Shown: positions 36,320 to 45,772 of the stretch, piece after piece
How the letters are laid out: every line of letters starts with the position of its first letter
How positions within the stretch are numbered: the stretch's first letter is position 1
Origin: JAMXLG01 sp963818925
GTDB lineage: Bacteria; Vulcanimicrobiota; Vulcanimicrobiia; Vulcanimicrobiales; Vulcanimicrobiaceae
Reading direction: 5' to 3'
Length of the DNA: 64,000 bases
Assembly: GCA_963818925.1 (NCBI GenBank)
Contig: CAWFTN010000001.1
Coordinates: 620,001-684,000, forward strand
Notes under the pieces: generated by a model
Database searches by the model: none
What the model saw: the letters and a program-made list of their open reading frames with translations, nothing else
Told to the model about the DNA's origin: nothing
Program-made: the position numbers and the translations under genes

Positions 36320-37359
36320 CCCCCGGACTTCCCCCGCTCGATCACGTCGTCATCCTCAGCGACGACACCGGTATCATCCAACACGCGACTTACTCCGTGC
36401 CGAACCGGTCCACCGGTTACTGCACGGACGATGTCGCACGTGCATTTATCGTCGCGTTGATGCATCACGCCTTACATCGCGATGATGTGTCGCTGCGTCT
36501 TGCGTCGACGTATCTCTCGTTTTTGCATGACGCGCAGATCGACGACGGCCGGTTTCACAATTTCATGAGCTATGCGCGCGACTGGCTGGACGAGGTTGGA
36601 ACGCACGACAGCGTCGGACGCGCGATGTGGGCGCTCGGCTACGGCATGCGGCACGCGCCCTCGCAACCGTGGCGCACGTTGTGCGGCCAGATCTTCGATC
36701 GCGCCGTTTCGTCGCTTGATCGGCTCGAGTTTCCGCGCGCGGAAGCCTATGCGATCCTGGGATTGCATCACGCGTATGCGGCGTCGCCGCGCCCGCTCTA
36801 CCGCGCTGCATTGGAACGTCTGGCAGCGTCGTCGCTCGGGCGGCTTCACGACGCTGCCGGCGAGGCGTGGTATTGGTTCGAAGACGTCATGACGTACGAC
36901 AACGCGCGTCTGCCGGAAGCGTTGCTGCTTGCCGGACGATCTCTGCACAACGATGACATGGTGGCTGCCGGTTTGCGGACGCTCGATTTTCTGGAAGGCG
37001 TCGTTTTTGAAAACGGCATTTTCGTTCCGATCGGCAACGACGAGTGGCACCGGCGCGGCGGCGCGCGCGCTCGATTTGCACAACAGCCCCTGGAAGCGGT
37101 AGCGATGGTCGACGCGGAGCTAGCTGCGTTTTCCGCAGACGAACGTCCCGAGCGCTTGGCCGCGGCAAGGCGCGCGCACGAATGGTATCACGGGGCAAAT
37201 GTCGCGGGTGTGCCGCTGGCTGTTGAGGGCGGCAGTTGCTGCGACGGCCTCGACGCGCACGGCGCAAATGCCAACATGGGGGCAGAGTCGACGCTTGCGT
37301 ACCTCGCGTCCGCATACGCGCTGGCATTACGACAAAAGCAGCCCTCCGCGGCGCCGTAG
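36316..37359 (+). CDS. Alpha-barrel protein coupled to the GT4 gene (glycosidase-like fold)
   Basis: This 347-residue protein looks like a six-hairpin (alpha/alpha) toroid of the glycosidase kind. It contains HATYSVPNRSTGYCTDDVARAFIVALM, the repeated helix/Gly-Asp loops FHNFMSYARDW and WYWFEDVMTYDNARLPEALLL, and GAESTLAYLASAYALAL. I recall proteins in which such a domain is fused to a GT4 domain; here the two are separate but coupled. The start is the TTG at 36316 overlapping the GT4 stop. A longer upstream frame lies antisense to nothing and inside the GT4 gene, so I reject it. Function unknown: processing or binding of the glycan made by the GT4 enzyme is a guess. Confidence 0.65.
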   Translation: MTPGLPPLDHVVILSDDTGIIQHATYSVPNRSTGYCTDDVARAFIVALMHHALHRDDVSLRLASTYLSFLHDAQIDDGRFHNFMSYARDWLDEVGTHDSVGRAMWALGYGMRHAPSQPWRTLCGQIFDRAVSSLDRLEFPRAEAYAILGLHHAYAASPRPLYRAALERLAASSLGRLHDAAGEAWYWFEDVMTYDNARLPEALLLAGRSLHNDDMVAAGLRTLDFLEGVVFENGIFVPIGNDEWHRRGGARARFAQQPLEAVAMVDAELAAFSADERPERLAAARRAHEWYHGANVAGVPLAVEGGSCCDGLDAHGANANMGAESTLAYLASAYALALRQKQPSAAP

Positions 37360-37404
37360 ACGAGCGCCGAGGCCGATTTGCCTCGCGCGGCGAAGTATTA
37401 CGAG

Positions 37405-39570
37405 ATGATGATCCTGGAGGCAGAAACCCTTAACGACGTACAAGCCAAGGCCGTCGCCCACACCGACGGTCCTGTTTTGATATTCGCGGGTGCGGGGAGC
37501 GGCAAAACACGAGTCTTAACGCACCGCATCGCATATTTGTTGAACGAAAAGGGCGTCGAACCCGATCGGATCCTCGCAGTCACGTTCACGAACAAAGCCG
37601 CCGGCGAAATGAAAATCCGTCTTGAACGGATGGTCGGTTCGCGCGCACGCGATCTGTGGGTCGGAACATTTCACTCGATGTGCGTGCGCATGCTGCGCCG
37701 CGACGGAACAAAAGTCGGCATCTCGCCGAACTTTGCCATAATCGACGACGCCGATCAGCGCCAACTCGTCAAAGACATTCTCGACGATCTCGATTACGAT
37801 GAGCGTCAGCTCGCGGCCGGCGCGTGTCTGCACGAAATCAGCAAGGCGAAGAACGCGCTGATTTGGCCGGAGCAGTATCACGAGAAGCAGACGTCCTTTC
37901 TCGGAGAGCGCATGGCGAACGTGTACGCCGAATACGAGCGGCGTTTACGCGAGTCGAACAGCTTAGACTTCGACGACTTGATCGTGCGCACGATCGACTT
38001 GCTCGAAAAAGACCAAGCTGTTCGTGAGAAGTACCAACGCAAGTTCGAGTACATACTGGTCGACGAGTATCAAGACGTCAACATCGCGCAGTATCGTCTC
38101 GTCGCGCTGCTCGGTGCAAAAAGCAAGAACATCACGGTCGTCGGCGACGACGATCAGTCGATCTATTCGTGGCGCGGCAGCGACTATCGCATGATCCTGC
38201 GTTTCGAAGAGGATTTCCCGGGCGCGAAAGTCTTCAAGCTCGAAGAAAACTATCGTTCGACGCAGCGCATCCTCGATGCGGCAAACGCCCTCGTGGCAAA
38301 CAATAAAACGCGCGCGAAAAAGAAACTTTTCACGCGCCGCGCCGAAGGCGAATCGATCACCGTCTATCCGGCGGCGACCGAGCGAGACGAAGCGCGCTAC
38401 GTCACCGAGAAGATCAAAGAGATGGTCCGGGACGGCTCGGCCTATCGCGACTTTTTGATTCTCTACCGGACCAACGCCCAGTCGCGCGTCTTCGAAGAAG
38501 CGATGATCGCGGACGGCATTCCGTATCGCGTGGTCGGCGGCGTCGGATTCTACGCGCGCGCCGAGATCAAAGACATCATTGCGTACATGCGCTATGTGAT
38601 GAATCCTTCAGATGCGCTCGCGTTCAAACGGATCGTCAACGTGCCGCGCCGCGGCATCGGCGCGCAAACGTTGAGCGCGCTCGTCAGCGCGGCGACCACG
38701 CGCGGCATGTCCGTCGGTGAAGCGGTCTTCGACAGCGATCTGCTCAGAGAAGCGGTTCCGAAGAAGCTCAAGGAACTCGAACGCTTTGCGGAACTCATTC
38801 GCAACTTCCGCGGGCAAGCGGAATCGATGACGGTCTCCGATCTGCTCGTAAGCGTAATGGAAGACTCCGGATACATCCGCGAACTGCAAGCGGAAGAGAC
38901 GCACGACGCGCGGGCTCGCATGGAGAATCTGCAAGAGCTGCTCGGCGTTGCGCGCGAGTACGAAGCGTCGGAACCCGAAGCGACGCATGCGGGCTTCCTA
39001 GCGAACATCGCGCTGATCAGCGACCTCGATGCGCTGGATCCCGATTCCTCGTACGTCACACTGATGACGATGCACGGCGCGAAAGGGTTGGAATTCTCGC
39101 AAGTATTTCTCACCGGACTCGAGGAAGGCGTCTTCCCGCACAGCCGCGCGCTGACCGAGATGACCGAACTCGAAGAAGAACGCCGTCTCGCCTATGTCGG
39201 CGTGACGCGCGCGATGGACCGGCTGTTCCTGACGTACGCGCAGCGGCGTGCGATTTTCGGCAACACGTATGCGTATCCGAAATCACGCTTCCTCGAAGAA
39301 ATGCCGGGTCTCGAGCATCTCGAGAGCGGAAGCGTCGTGCTGCCGCGTCCCTCGGGCGGCCGCTGGCGTGAGGTCTCGATTCACGAATCGGCGGGCGCCG
39401 GACTGAGCATGGATCTCCAAGACGGCGATCGCGTGCGCCATCCAAAGTGGGGCGAGGGAACGATTCGCGGCCTCGTCGGAGCTGGCGGCGACGGACTCAT
39501 CACGATCGACTTCCCGAACGTCGGTCAGAAGATGCTCATGCTCAAGTATGCTCCGTTAGAGAAGATCTAG
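37405..39570 (+). CDS. pcrA: ATP-dependent DNA helicase PcrA/UvrD type
   Basis: This superfamily 1A 3'-5' helicase of 721 residues serves nucleotide excision repair and replication-fork clearing. The helicase motifs are present: LNDVQAKAV (Q motif), GAGSGKTRVLTHRI (I), TFTNKAAGEMKIRL (Ia), VDEYQDVN (II), VGDDDQSIYSWRGSD (III), NYRST (IV), MTMHGAKGLEF (V) and YVGVTRAMDRL (VI). The C-terminus ends with a Tudor-like RNA polymerase-binding domain (GDRVRHPKWGEGTI...ITIDFPNVGQKML), as in PcrA. Upstream TTG 37378 is possible, but ATG 37405 gives a family-length N-terminus. It is the first of a long rightward run. Confidence 0.95.
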   Translation: MMILEAETLNDVQAKAVAHTDGPVLIFAGAGSGKTRVLTHRIAYLLNEKGVEPDRILAVTFTNKAAGEMKIRLERMVGSRARDLWVGTFHSMCVRMLRRDGTKVGISPNFAIIDDADQRQLVKDILDDLDYDERQLAAGACLHEISKAKNALIWPEQYHEKQTSFLGERMANVYAEYERRLRESNSLDFDDLIVRTIDLLEKDQAVREKYQRKFEYILVDEYQDVNIAQYRLVALLGAKSKNITVVGDDDQSIYSWRGSDYRMILRFEEDFPGAKVFKLEENYRSTQRILDAANALVANNKTRAKKKLFTRRAEGESITVYPAATERDEARYVTEKIKEMVRDGSAYRDFLILYRTNAQSRVFEEAMIADGIPYRVVGGVGFYARAEIKDIIAYMRYVMNPSDALAFKRIVNVPRRGIGAQTLSALVSAATTRGMSVGEAVFDSDLLREAVPKKLKELERFAELIRNFRGQAESMTVSDLLVSVMEDSGYIRELQAEETHDARARMENLQELLGVAREYEASEPEATHAGFLANIALISDLDALDPDSSYVTLMTMHGAKGLEFSQVFLTGLEEGVFPHSRALTEMTELEEERRLAYVGVTRAMDRLFLTYAQRRAIFGNTYAYPKSRFLEEMPGLEHLESGSVVLPRPSGGRWREVSIHESAGAGLSMDLQDGDRVRHPKWGEGTIRGLVGAGGDGLITIDFPNVGQKMLMLKYAPLEKI

Positions 39571-39583
39571 CGGCAACGTCGTT

Positions 39584-40288
39584 ATGATACGCGTCGCGGT
39601 TGCAGGCGCGTTGGGCCGCATGGGCCGCGTCGCCGTACGAGCAATGCAAACAACCGCCGGCGTTTTATACGCCGGTGGTTTTGCACGTACGCGCGTCCCG
39701 GACGAACGTATCGTCGATGACTTACACGAGCTGCTGACGGACGAGAAGCCGGACGTACTGCTCGACCTCACGAGCCAGCCGTCGTCGTTCACGATTTCGA
39801 TGGAAGCCGTAACGCACGGCGTGCGCCCGGTCATCGGGGCAACGGGATGGCATCAATCGGAACGGAATGCGCTCGACGCGGCCGCGCGCGAACGCGGTAT
39901 CGGGGCGATGATCGTTCCAAATTTTTCCGTCGGGGCAATGCTGATGATGCGCTTTGCCGAAGAAGCGGCGAAGCTCTTTCCCACTATCGAGATCATCGAG
40001 TTGCATCACGACCAAAAGAAAGATGCGCCCTCGGGCACGGCGCGACTTACCGCCGAACGTATCACGCAAGCCGGCGGTCCGGCCGACGTGCCGATTCACA
40101 GCGTGCGGTTGCGCGGACTGCTCGCGCATCAGGAGGTGCTCTTCGGAACCGACGGCGAGGTGCTGACGATTCGTCACGATTCGCTCTCGCGCGACTCGTT
40201 CGTCCCCGGTATGCGCGCTGCGGTTCTCAGCGTGATGAAAGCGACGGGATTGCAGGTCGGGTTAGATTTGGGCACGATCGATGGTTAG
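39584..40288 (+). CDS. dapB: 4-hydroxy-tetrahydrodipicolinate reductase
   Basis: DapB reduces hydroxy-tetrahydrodipicolinate in the lysine/diaminopimelate pathway. The NAD(P)-binding GALGRMGR sits near residue 8. The family signature ELHHDQKKDAPSGTA gives the catalytic His and Lys. At 234 residues it is slightly short. It is followed by asd with an 8-base overlap and is the first of the dapB-asd-lysC-dapA gene set, which supplies lysine, diaminopimelate and homoserine precursors. Confidence 0.95.
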   Translation: MIRVAVAGALGRMGRVAVRAMQTTAGVLYAGGFARTRVPDERIVDDLHELLTDEKPDVLLDLTSQPSSFTISMEAVTHGVRPVIGATGWHQSERNALDAAARERGIGAMIVPNFSVGAMLMMRFAEEAAKLFPTIEIIELHHDQKKDAPSGTARLTAERITQAGGPADVPIHSVRLRGLLAHQEVLFGTDGEVLTIRHDSLSRDSFVPGMRAAVLSVMKATGLQVGLDLGTIDG

Positions 40289-41255
40289 CGTTGCTGTTGT
40301 GGGGGCGACCGGCGTTGTTGGGGAGACAATCCTTCGTGTGCTCGAGGAGCGGCGTGTTCCCGTGGAGCGCGTCGGGAAGTTTGCGTCGCGGGCGCGCGAC
40401 GGGGTCCAGGCGGCGAGTGCGGATGCGTTGCGTGCATACGATGTCGTATTCTTCGCGAGTGGCGAAGACGCGAGTGAAGCGTATGCGCCGGCGCTCGTCG
40501 AGCACGGTGCGGTGGTCATCGACAACAGCTCGACGTTTCGCATGCGAGACGATGTTCCGCTCGTTATACCCGAAGTCAACGCGAACGTCGTGCGCGGCGA
40601 GCATCGTTTGTTCCCTGTCGCGAACTGCACGGCGATCATTTTGTGTACCGCTCTTGCGCCCATTCGCGACGTCGCCGGGTTGCGTTCGGTCCGCGTCGCC
40701 ACGTATCAAGCCGCGAGCGGTGCCGGTCGCGCGGGCCTCGATGAACTGAGCGCGGGCGAACGTGCCGCCTTCGGCGGTGAAGCGGAACCGCGGCCCAAGA
40801 CGTTTCCCGCGAAGCTTGCGCGCAACGTCATCCCGCAAGTCGGCAGCTTTGATGCGACCGGGTATTGTGGAGAAGAAGAAAAGGTTCGCGACGAGACGCG
40901 CAAGATGCTCGGTCTACCGGCGCTAATGTTGAGCGCGACGACGGTGCGCGTTCCTGTCCGTACGGCGCATTCGGAGGCTGTGTGGTTCGAGACGGATTGC
41001 GACACGAACGTCGAGGAGCTCGCAGCCGCCTTCGAACGTGCGCCCGGCATCGTTTACCTTCGCGAAGGTATCGTGACACCGCGTGACGTCGAGGGACAGG
41101 ATCTCGTGCATGTTGCGCGTCTTCGCCGCGAAGACGAAGCATCGCAACGGCATTTCGTACTGTGGTGCGCGGGCGATCAGTTGCGCAAGGGTGCGGCGAC
41201 CAATGGCGTGCAGATTCTCGAACTCTTACTCGCGCGAGGGTTTCTGCAGCCGTGA
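40281..41255 (+). CDS. asd: Aspartate-semialdehyde dehydrogenase
   Basis: This 324-residue NADPH enzyme reduces aspartyl phosphate to the semialdehyde shared by the lysine, threonine and methionine pathways. GATGVVGETIL binds the nucleotide. The active-site Cys lies in ANCTAIILCTALAP. SGAGRAGLDEL and the later TVRVPVRTAHSEAV complete the family pattern. Upstream dapB overlaps by 8 bases and lysC overlaps downstream by 4 bases. Confidence 0.95.
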   Translation: MVSVAVVGATGVVGETILRVLEERRVPVERVGKFASRARDGVQAASADALRAYDVVFFASGEDASEAYAPALVEHGAVVIDNSSTFRMRDDVPLVIPEVNANVVRGEHRLFPVANCTAIILCTALAPIRDVAGLRSVRVATYQAASGAGRAGLDELSAGERAAFGGEAEPRPKTFPAKLARNVIPQVGSFDATGYCGEEEKVRDETRKMLGLPALMLSATTVRVPVRTAHSEAVWFETDCDTNVEELAAAFERAPGIVYLREGIVTPRDVEGQDLVHVARLRREDEASQRHFVLWCAGDQLRKGAATNGVQILELLLARGFLQP

Positions 41256-42469
41256 ACGTGACGACGAAGGTTGCGGTGCTGAAATTCGGCGGCACGTCTG
41301 TTGCGACGCGCGAACAGCGCGAGGTTGCGTTTGCACGGATTCTCGACGCTCGCGCAGCGGGCTATGCGCCGGTGGCGGTGATCTCGGCGATGGGCCGCGC
41401 GCCCGCGCCGTACGCAACGGACACGCTTCTTTCGTTCGCCGGTGGTGCGCTCGGAACGCCGAACACCGACGTCTTACTGGCGTGCGGCGAACTCATTGCC
41501 GCGGCGGTCTTCGCGCAAGAGCTATGCACGATGAATGTGAATGCGCGCGCCCTGACGGGTGCGCAAGCGGGCATCGTCACCGACGAACGATTCGGCGATG
41601 CAAAGGTGCTGCGGGTCGAACCTGAGGCGGTTCTCGAGTTGCTGCAAGCCGATATCGTTCCGGTCGTTGCGGGCTTTCAAGGAGCGAGCGAACAGGGCGC
41701 GATCACGACGCTCGGTCGCGGCGGTACCGATCTTTCGGCAATCGCGCTTGGGCATGCGCTAAGCGCCGAACGCGTCGATATCTACACGGATGTCAGCGGT
41801 GCGATGACCGCCGATCCGCGCCGCGTGGCGACCGCACATGTCATCGACCGCGCCTCGTTGGAAGAGATGACCGAGCTCGCAGAGCACGGCGCAAAGGTCA
41901 TGCATCACAAGGCGGCGAGCTTCGCACAGCGGCGCGGTTTGCGCTATTCGATCAAGGGGTTGGAGACCGATCTTGGGACGCTCGTCGACGAACGCATCGA
42001 TGAAGAACGGCCCGTTACCGGCGTAACGGCATCGGGACGCGTGACATGGGTACGCGTCATTCGCGGAGACATCGAGAATGCGACGCGCCGCATGCAGACC
42101 GAACTCGAAATGTTCCGCCGCATCTCCGATGCCGCAATTTCGATCGATCAGGTGACGATCAATCAGGCCGGCGTCGCATTCGTGGTCGACGGCAATCGCG
42201 GTACTGAAGTGCGCGAGTTGCTCGGCGATTTGAATCTTGCGGTACGCGTGCGTGAAGGGTGTTCGAAAATCTCGGTGGTCGGCACGGGAATGCGATATGC
42301 TCCGGGCGTCGTGCTGCAGGTCGTCGATGCGCTCAGCCGCGCGAACGTCGAGATCATTCATTGCACCGACAGCAACATTACGATTTCCGTGCTCGTACCG
42401 GAAGCGGACGTCGCGAAGGCTGAAGCGGCCGTCCACGATCAATTCCATCTCGAGGGAGAAGCGCCATGA
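41252..42469 (+). CDS. lysC: Aspartate kinase
   Basis: This 405-residue enzyme catalyses the first committed step of the aspartate pathway. The start is the GTG at 41252, overlapping the asd stop; longer frames upstream lie within asd. The kinase domain begins KVAVLKFGGTSVA, with GRGGTDLSAIALG and IYTDVSGAMTADPR. Two C-terminal ACT domains (about residues 265-400, e.g. INQAGVAFVVDG and ISVVGTGMRYAPGV) suggest feedback control by lysine or threonine. It is coupled to dapA by an ATGA overlap. Confidence 0.95.
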   Translation: MNVTTKVAVLKFGGTSVATREQREVAFARILDARAAGYAPVAVISAMGRAPAPYATDTLLSFAGGALGTPNTDVLLACGELIAAAVFAQELCTMNVNARALTGAQAGIVTDERFGDAKVLRVEPEAVLELLQADIVPVVAGFQGASEQGAITTLGRGGTDLSAIALGHALSAERVDIYTDVSGAMTADPRRVATAHVIDRASLEEMTELAEHGAKVMHHKAASFAQRRGLRYSIKGLETDLGTLVDERIDEERPVTGVTASGRVTWVRVIRGDIENATRRMQTELEMFRRISDAAISIDQVTINQAGVAFVVDGNRGTEVRELLGDLNLAVRVREGCSKISVVGTGMRYAPGVVLQVVDALSRANVEIIHCTDSNITISVLVPEADVAKAEAAVHDQFHLEGEAP

Positions 42470-43353
42470 ACGGACTTGGCACCATTATCACGGCGATGAT
42501 CACGCCGTTTAATCGCAACGGCAATATAGACATTGCGGAAGCGCAGCGTCTCGCGAGATGGCTCGTAGATCGCGGCAACGACGGACTCGTCGTTGCGGGC
42601 TCAACCGGTGAGGGCATGGCGCTCGACGCCCGTGAACGCGGTGAACTCTTTCGCGCGGTCAAAGACGCAGTCGCCGACGACGCGGCGGTGATTGCGAACG
42701 TCGGCAGCAACGATGTACGTACGACGATCGGCGCGGCGAATGAAGCGCAGGCCGCTGGCGCGGACGGATTGCTCGTTGTCGTTCCGCCCTACGTCAAGCC
42801 GACACAAAGCGGAATGCTCGCCTATTTCGGCGCCGTGGCCGACACGACGCCCCTGCCCATCGTCGTGTACAACATTCCGGGACGGACGGCCGCCAATATG
42901 CTGCCCGACACGTTGCTCGAACTCGCGCGCAGGCATCGCAACGTCGCGGGCGTGAAAGAATCGACCGGCGATCTCAAGCAAATTGCAACCGTCGTCCGCG
43001 ACCGGGCCGATGGATTCAAGGTCTGGGCCGGCGACGATCACCTCTTCTTGCCGTGTCTCGCGGTCGGTGCCGACGGCGTCGTCGGCGTTGCATCACATGT
43101 GTGCTCGCGAGAATATCTCGAGATGCTGAGTGCATTTCAATCAGGTGACACCGCGAAAGCAGCGGCGATTCACCTCTCGCTCCTCGAACTCATCGATGCC
43201 CTCTTTGCCACGACGAATCCGATTGGAATCAAGTGGGCAATGAATCAAATGGGTTTCAACGCCGGGATGTGCCGCCTGCCGCTCGATCAGATTCCGAACG
43301 CCGTCGCCGAACGCTTACGCCCGCTCCTCGCCCCATATCTCGCTCACGCATAG
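42466..43353 (+). CDS. dapA: 4-hydroxy-tetrahydrodipicolinate synthase
   Basis: This 295-residue aldolase joins pyruvate and aspartate semialdehyde. The Schiff-base lysine is in NVAGVKESTGD (near residue 163), with the GSTGEG loop near residue 46 and the catalytic Tyr region VVYNIPGRTA. It ends the aspartate-pathway gene set. Its stop overlaps the GTG of the next gene by 1 base. Confidence 0.96.
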   Translation: MNGLGTIITAMITPFNRNGNIDIAEAQRLARWLVDRGNDGLVVAGSTGEGMALDARERGELFRAVKDAVADDAAVIANVGSNDVRTTIGAANEAQAAGADGLLVVVPPYVKPTQSGMLAYFGAVADTTPLPIVVYNIPGRTAANMLPDTLLELARRHRNVAGVKESTGDLKQIATVVRDRADGFKVWAGDDHLFLPCLAVGADGVVGVASHVCSREYLEMLSAFQSGDTAKAAAIHLSLLELIDALFATTNPIGIKWAMNQMGFNAGMCRLPLDQIPNAVAERLRPLLAPYLAHA

Positions 43354-44108
43354 TGCAATCGATCGAAATTCTTGGCTGTCGCCTTGATCTGATCGATGCG
43401 GATCAGGCGACGGATCGGATCATGCAGTTCGTTCGCGATCGTTCTTCGGCACAGATCGTGACGCTCGGGACGGAAATGGTCGTCTATGCACAGCGCGACT
43501 TTGCATTTCGTGACATTGTGAATCACTGCGCGCTTTCGTTGTGTGACACGGTCGGATTGCTGACGGTCGCGCGTCAGCGCGGCGGGAGGTTGCGCGATCG
43601 TGTGACCGGTGTCGAGTTAGTCGAGCATCTCTGCGCGCGGGCGTCGGCTGACGGTATCCCGGTGTACTTCTTCGGCGGCGCGGAAGGCGTCGCGGCTGAT
43701 GCGGCGGCGATTCTCGAAACCCGTTTTCCGGGATTGCGCATTGCGGGCGCGCGCAACGGTTTCTTCACGTCGGACGACGAGCCACGGATCGTAGAAGCGA
43801 TTCGGAGCAGCGGCGCTGGGCTGCTGTTCGTCGGCCTCGGTTCCCCCCGGCAAGAAACGTGGCTTGCGCGCAATTTGCAAGCCACACGATGCGGCGCTGC
43901 CGTCGGCGTCGGCGGTTCGTTCGACGTGTTGAGTGGTCGCGTGCAGCGCGCGCCGCAGCTTTGGCGTCGCTTGGGACTCGAATGGCTTTACCGGCTGGTG
44001 CGTGAGCCGCAACGCTTCCGCCGGCAACTCGCTCTGCCATACTTCGTGTGGCTCGTCATCCTCGAGCGGTTAGGAATTGGGCGTCAGAAGGGAATGAGTA
44101 ACTCGTGA
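43353..44108 (+). CDS. WecG/TagA/CpsF family glycosyltransferase
   Basis: This 251-residue GT26-type enzyme adds a sugar (ManNAc-type in known members) to a lipid-linked acceptor. The family motifs are clear: an N-terminal SAQIVTLGTEMVVYAQRD, GLLTVARQRGG, VYFFGGAEGVAADAAAILE, LFVGLGSPRQETWL and GVGGSFDVLSGRVQRAP. The GTG at 43353 overlaps the dapA stop; a longer frame from 43233 would lie inside dapA. A nucleotidyltransferase gene follows with a 4-base overlap, consistent with one envelope-glycan pathway. Confidence 0.88.
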   Translation: MQSIEILGCRLDLIDADQATDRIMQFVRDRSSAQIVTLGTEMVVYAQRDFAFRDIVNHCALSLCDTVGLLTVARQRGGRLRDRVTGVELVEHLCARASADGIPVYFFGGAEGVAADAAAILETRFPGLRIAGARNGFFTSDDEPRIVEAIRSSGAGLLFVGLGSPRQETWLARNLQATRCGAAVGVGGSFDVLSGRVQRAPQLWRRLGLEWLYRLVREPQRFRRQLALPYFVWLVILERLGIGRQKGMSNS

Positions 44109-45133
44109 AGGCGATGATCCTTGCCGGCGGTCTTTCGACGCGCCTCTACCCGCTTACCAAACAGGTGCCGAAGCCGCTTGTGCCCGTCGCCGGGGTTCCG
44201 AACGCGGTCCATCTCATCAACTATCTGAAGTCATACGGATACGATGAGATTGCAATCAACGTGCACTATCTCGCCGATGCGATCGTGCAGAAGCTTGGGA
44301 ACGGCTCGGCCTTCGGCGTGCGGTTGCAGTATCTGCACGAAGAGGTGCTGATGGGAAGCGCGGGCGCGGTCAAACCGCTGCAGCGCTTCTTCGGTGACGA
44401 GAACTTTGTCGTCGTCGGTTGCGATGATCTTACGGATCTTCCGCTCGATCGATTGACGGCGATGCATGAAGCAAAACACGCGGTCGCAACGATCGGCCTC
44501 GTCGAACGCGTGAATGTCGATCAGTACGGTGTCGTCGTCGTCGACGGTGACGGACGCATCAGCGGTTTTCAAGAGAAGCCGGTGCCGGGAACCGAACGCA
44601 GCAAATTAGTCAACACCGGAATCTACGCGTTCTCGTCCGAGATTTTCGATCGCATTCCCGCAAACGAATTCTACGATTTTGGAAAGCAAGTCTTCCCTGA
44701 GCTCTTGGAAGGCGGGAAGGCGTTTTACGGCTTCGACGCGCGCGGCGCGTATTGGTGCGACATCGGTACGCCCGGTGAATATCGCCGCGCAAGCGCGGAC
44801 GTCGTCAATGGCGTCTTTCACATCCCGGGAACGCGCGCGAACGGCGCCGACCCGACGGCCGAGATTGACCGCTCGGCGCGGATCGACGAGAACGTGTGGA
44901 TCGGTGCGCGCGCGAGTGTCGGCGCGAACGTGCGCATCGCCGGCCCATCGGTGATTGGTGACGGCGTGCGTATCGAGCCCGGCGTAGCGCTCGAAGCGAG
45001 CATCATTTGGGAAGGCTCGACGATCGGTCAGAACGCAACGCTTCGCGACACGATCGTCGGCATGTCGTACCGCGTGGCGGATTCGGCATCGTTCAGCGAT
45101 GCCGTCGTCGCGAACGAAGAAGTGGCGATTTAG
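44105..45133 (+). CDS. Sugar-1-phosphate nucleotidyltransferase
   Basis: This 342-residue pyrophosphorylase has LAGGLSTRLYPLTKQVPKPLVPV, YLHEEVLMGSAGAVKPL, VVGCDDLTDLP and EKPVPGTERSKLVNTGIYAF in the catalytic domain, and a C-terminal hexapeptide beta-helix (RIDENVWIGARASVGANVRIAG). It resembles the enzyme encoded at 33893 but is clearly distinct (LAGG instead of VGGEG). The substrate is likely glucose- or mannose-1-phosphate. GTG start overlapping the WecG-like gene. Confidence 0.85.
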   Translation: MKAMILAGGLSTRLYPLTKQVPKPLVPVAGVPNAVHLINYLKSYGYDEIAINVHYLADAIVQKLGNGSAFGVRLQYLHEEVLMGSAGAVKPLQRFFGDENFVVVGCDDLTDLPLDRLTAMHEAKHAVATIGLVERVNVDQYGVVVVDGDGRISGFQEKPVPGTERSKLVNTGIYAFSSEIFDRIPANEFYDFGKQVFPELLEGGKAFYGFDARGAYWCDIGTPGEYRRASADVVNGVFHIPGTRANGADPTAEIDRSARIDENVWIGARASVGANVRIAGPSVIGDGVRIEPGVALEASIIWEGSTIGQNATLRDTIVGMSYRVADSASFSDAVVANEEVAI

Positions 45134-45169
45134 CTCTAGACGGACCCGTCTGTAGGCGGTAATGAGCCG

Positions 45170-45772
45170 GTGATGTATCACGGGCTCATTGATTTTCTCT
45201 TTCCGGAACAATGCGCGGCGTGTCGAAAGCCCGGCAACGGCTTGTGCGCGCGCTGTGTTCCGCTTCGCTCGCAGTTTCTCGAGCGGCGTCTGCCGACGCT
45301 CGATGTCGTCGCGCTCGGCGAATTCACCGGCCCACTGCGTTCCGCCGTGCACGCATTGAAAGATGGCCGGCGCGATGTGGCGGAAGCGCTCGGTTCGCGG
45401 ATGGTCGCGATGATTCAACCGCAGGATGTGCTGGTGCCGGTTCCAACGACGGCGAGGCGCCGGCGCATTCGCGGTCTTGATGGTATGGAACTCGCCTCAT
45501 CCGTTGCAGCGGTTGGCGCGGGTGCGGCAACCTTGTCCGCACTCACCTGCATCGCGCGCGAAACGCAACGAGGACGAAGCCGCATCGAGCGCCTCTCGGC
45601 ACGCGGACGCTTCCTTTGTTCGAGCGATCTCGTCGACGGCGCTACGGTGACGCTTGTCGACGACGTCTGCACGACCGGAGCTACGTTGGAAGACTGCGCT
45701 GCCGTGTTGCGAGCCGCCGGCGCGCGCGTGTCAAAAGCATTCGTTGTCGCTATCGCGAACGGGAGGGCGTGA
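45170..45772 (+). CDS. comF: ComF family phosphoribosyltransferase-like protein
   Basis: This 200-residue protein has an N-terminal zinc-ribbon (CAACRKPGNGLCARC) and a PRTase domain with VLVPVPTTARRRRIRG and the PRPP loop VTLVDDVCTTGATLEDC. ComF/GntX homologues are needed for DNA uptake in competent bacteria. No other competence gene lies nearby. The start could be GTG 45170 or ATG 45173. The stop overlaps ribD by 4 bases. Confidence 0.88.
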   Translation: MMYHGLIDFLFPEQCAACRKPGNGLCARCVPLRSQFLERRLPTLDVVALGEFTGPLRSAVHALKDGRRDVAEALGSRMVAMIQPQDVLVPVPTTARRRRIRGLDGMELASSVAAVGAGAATLSALTCIARETQRGRSRIERLSARGRFLCSSDLVDGATVTLVDDVCTTGATLEDCAAVLRAAGARVSKAFVVAIANGRA

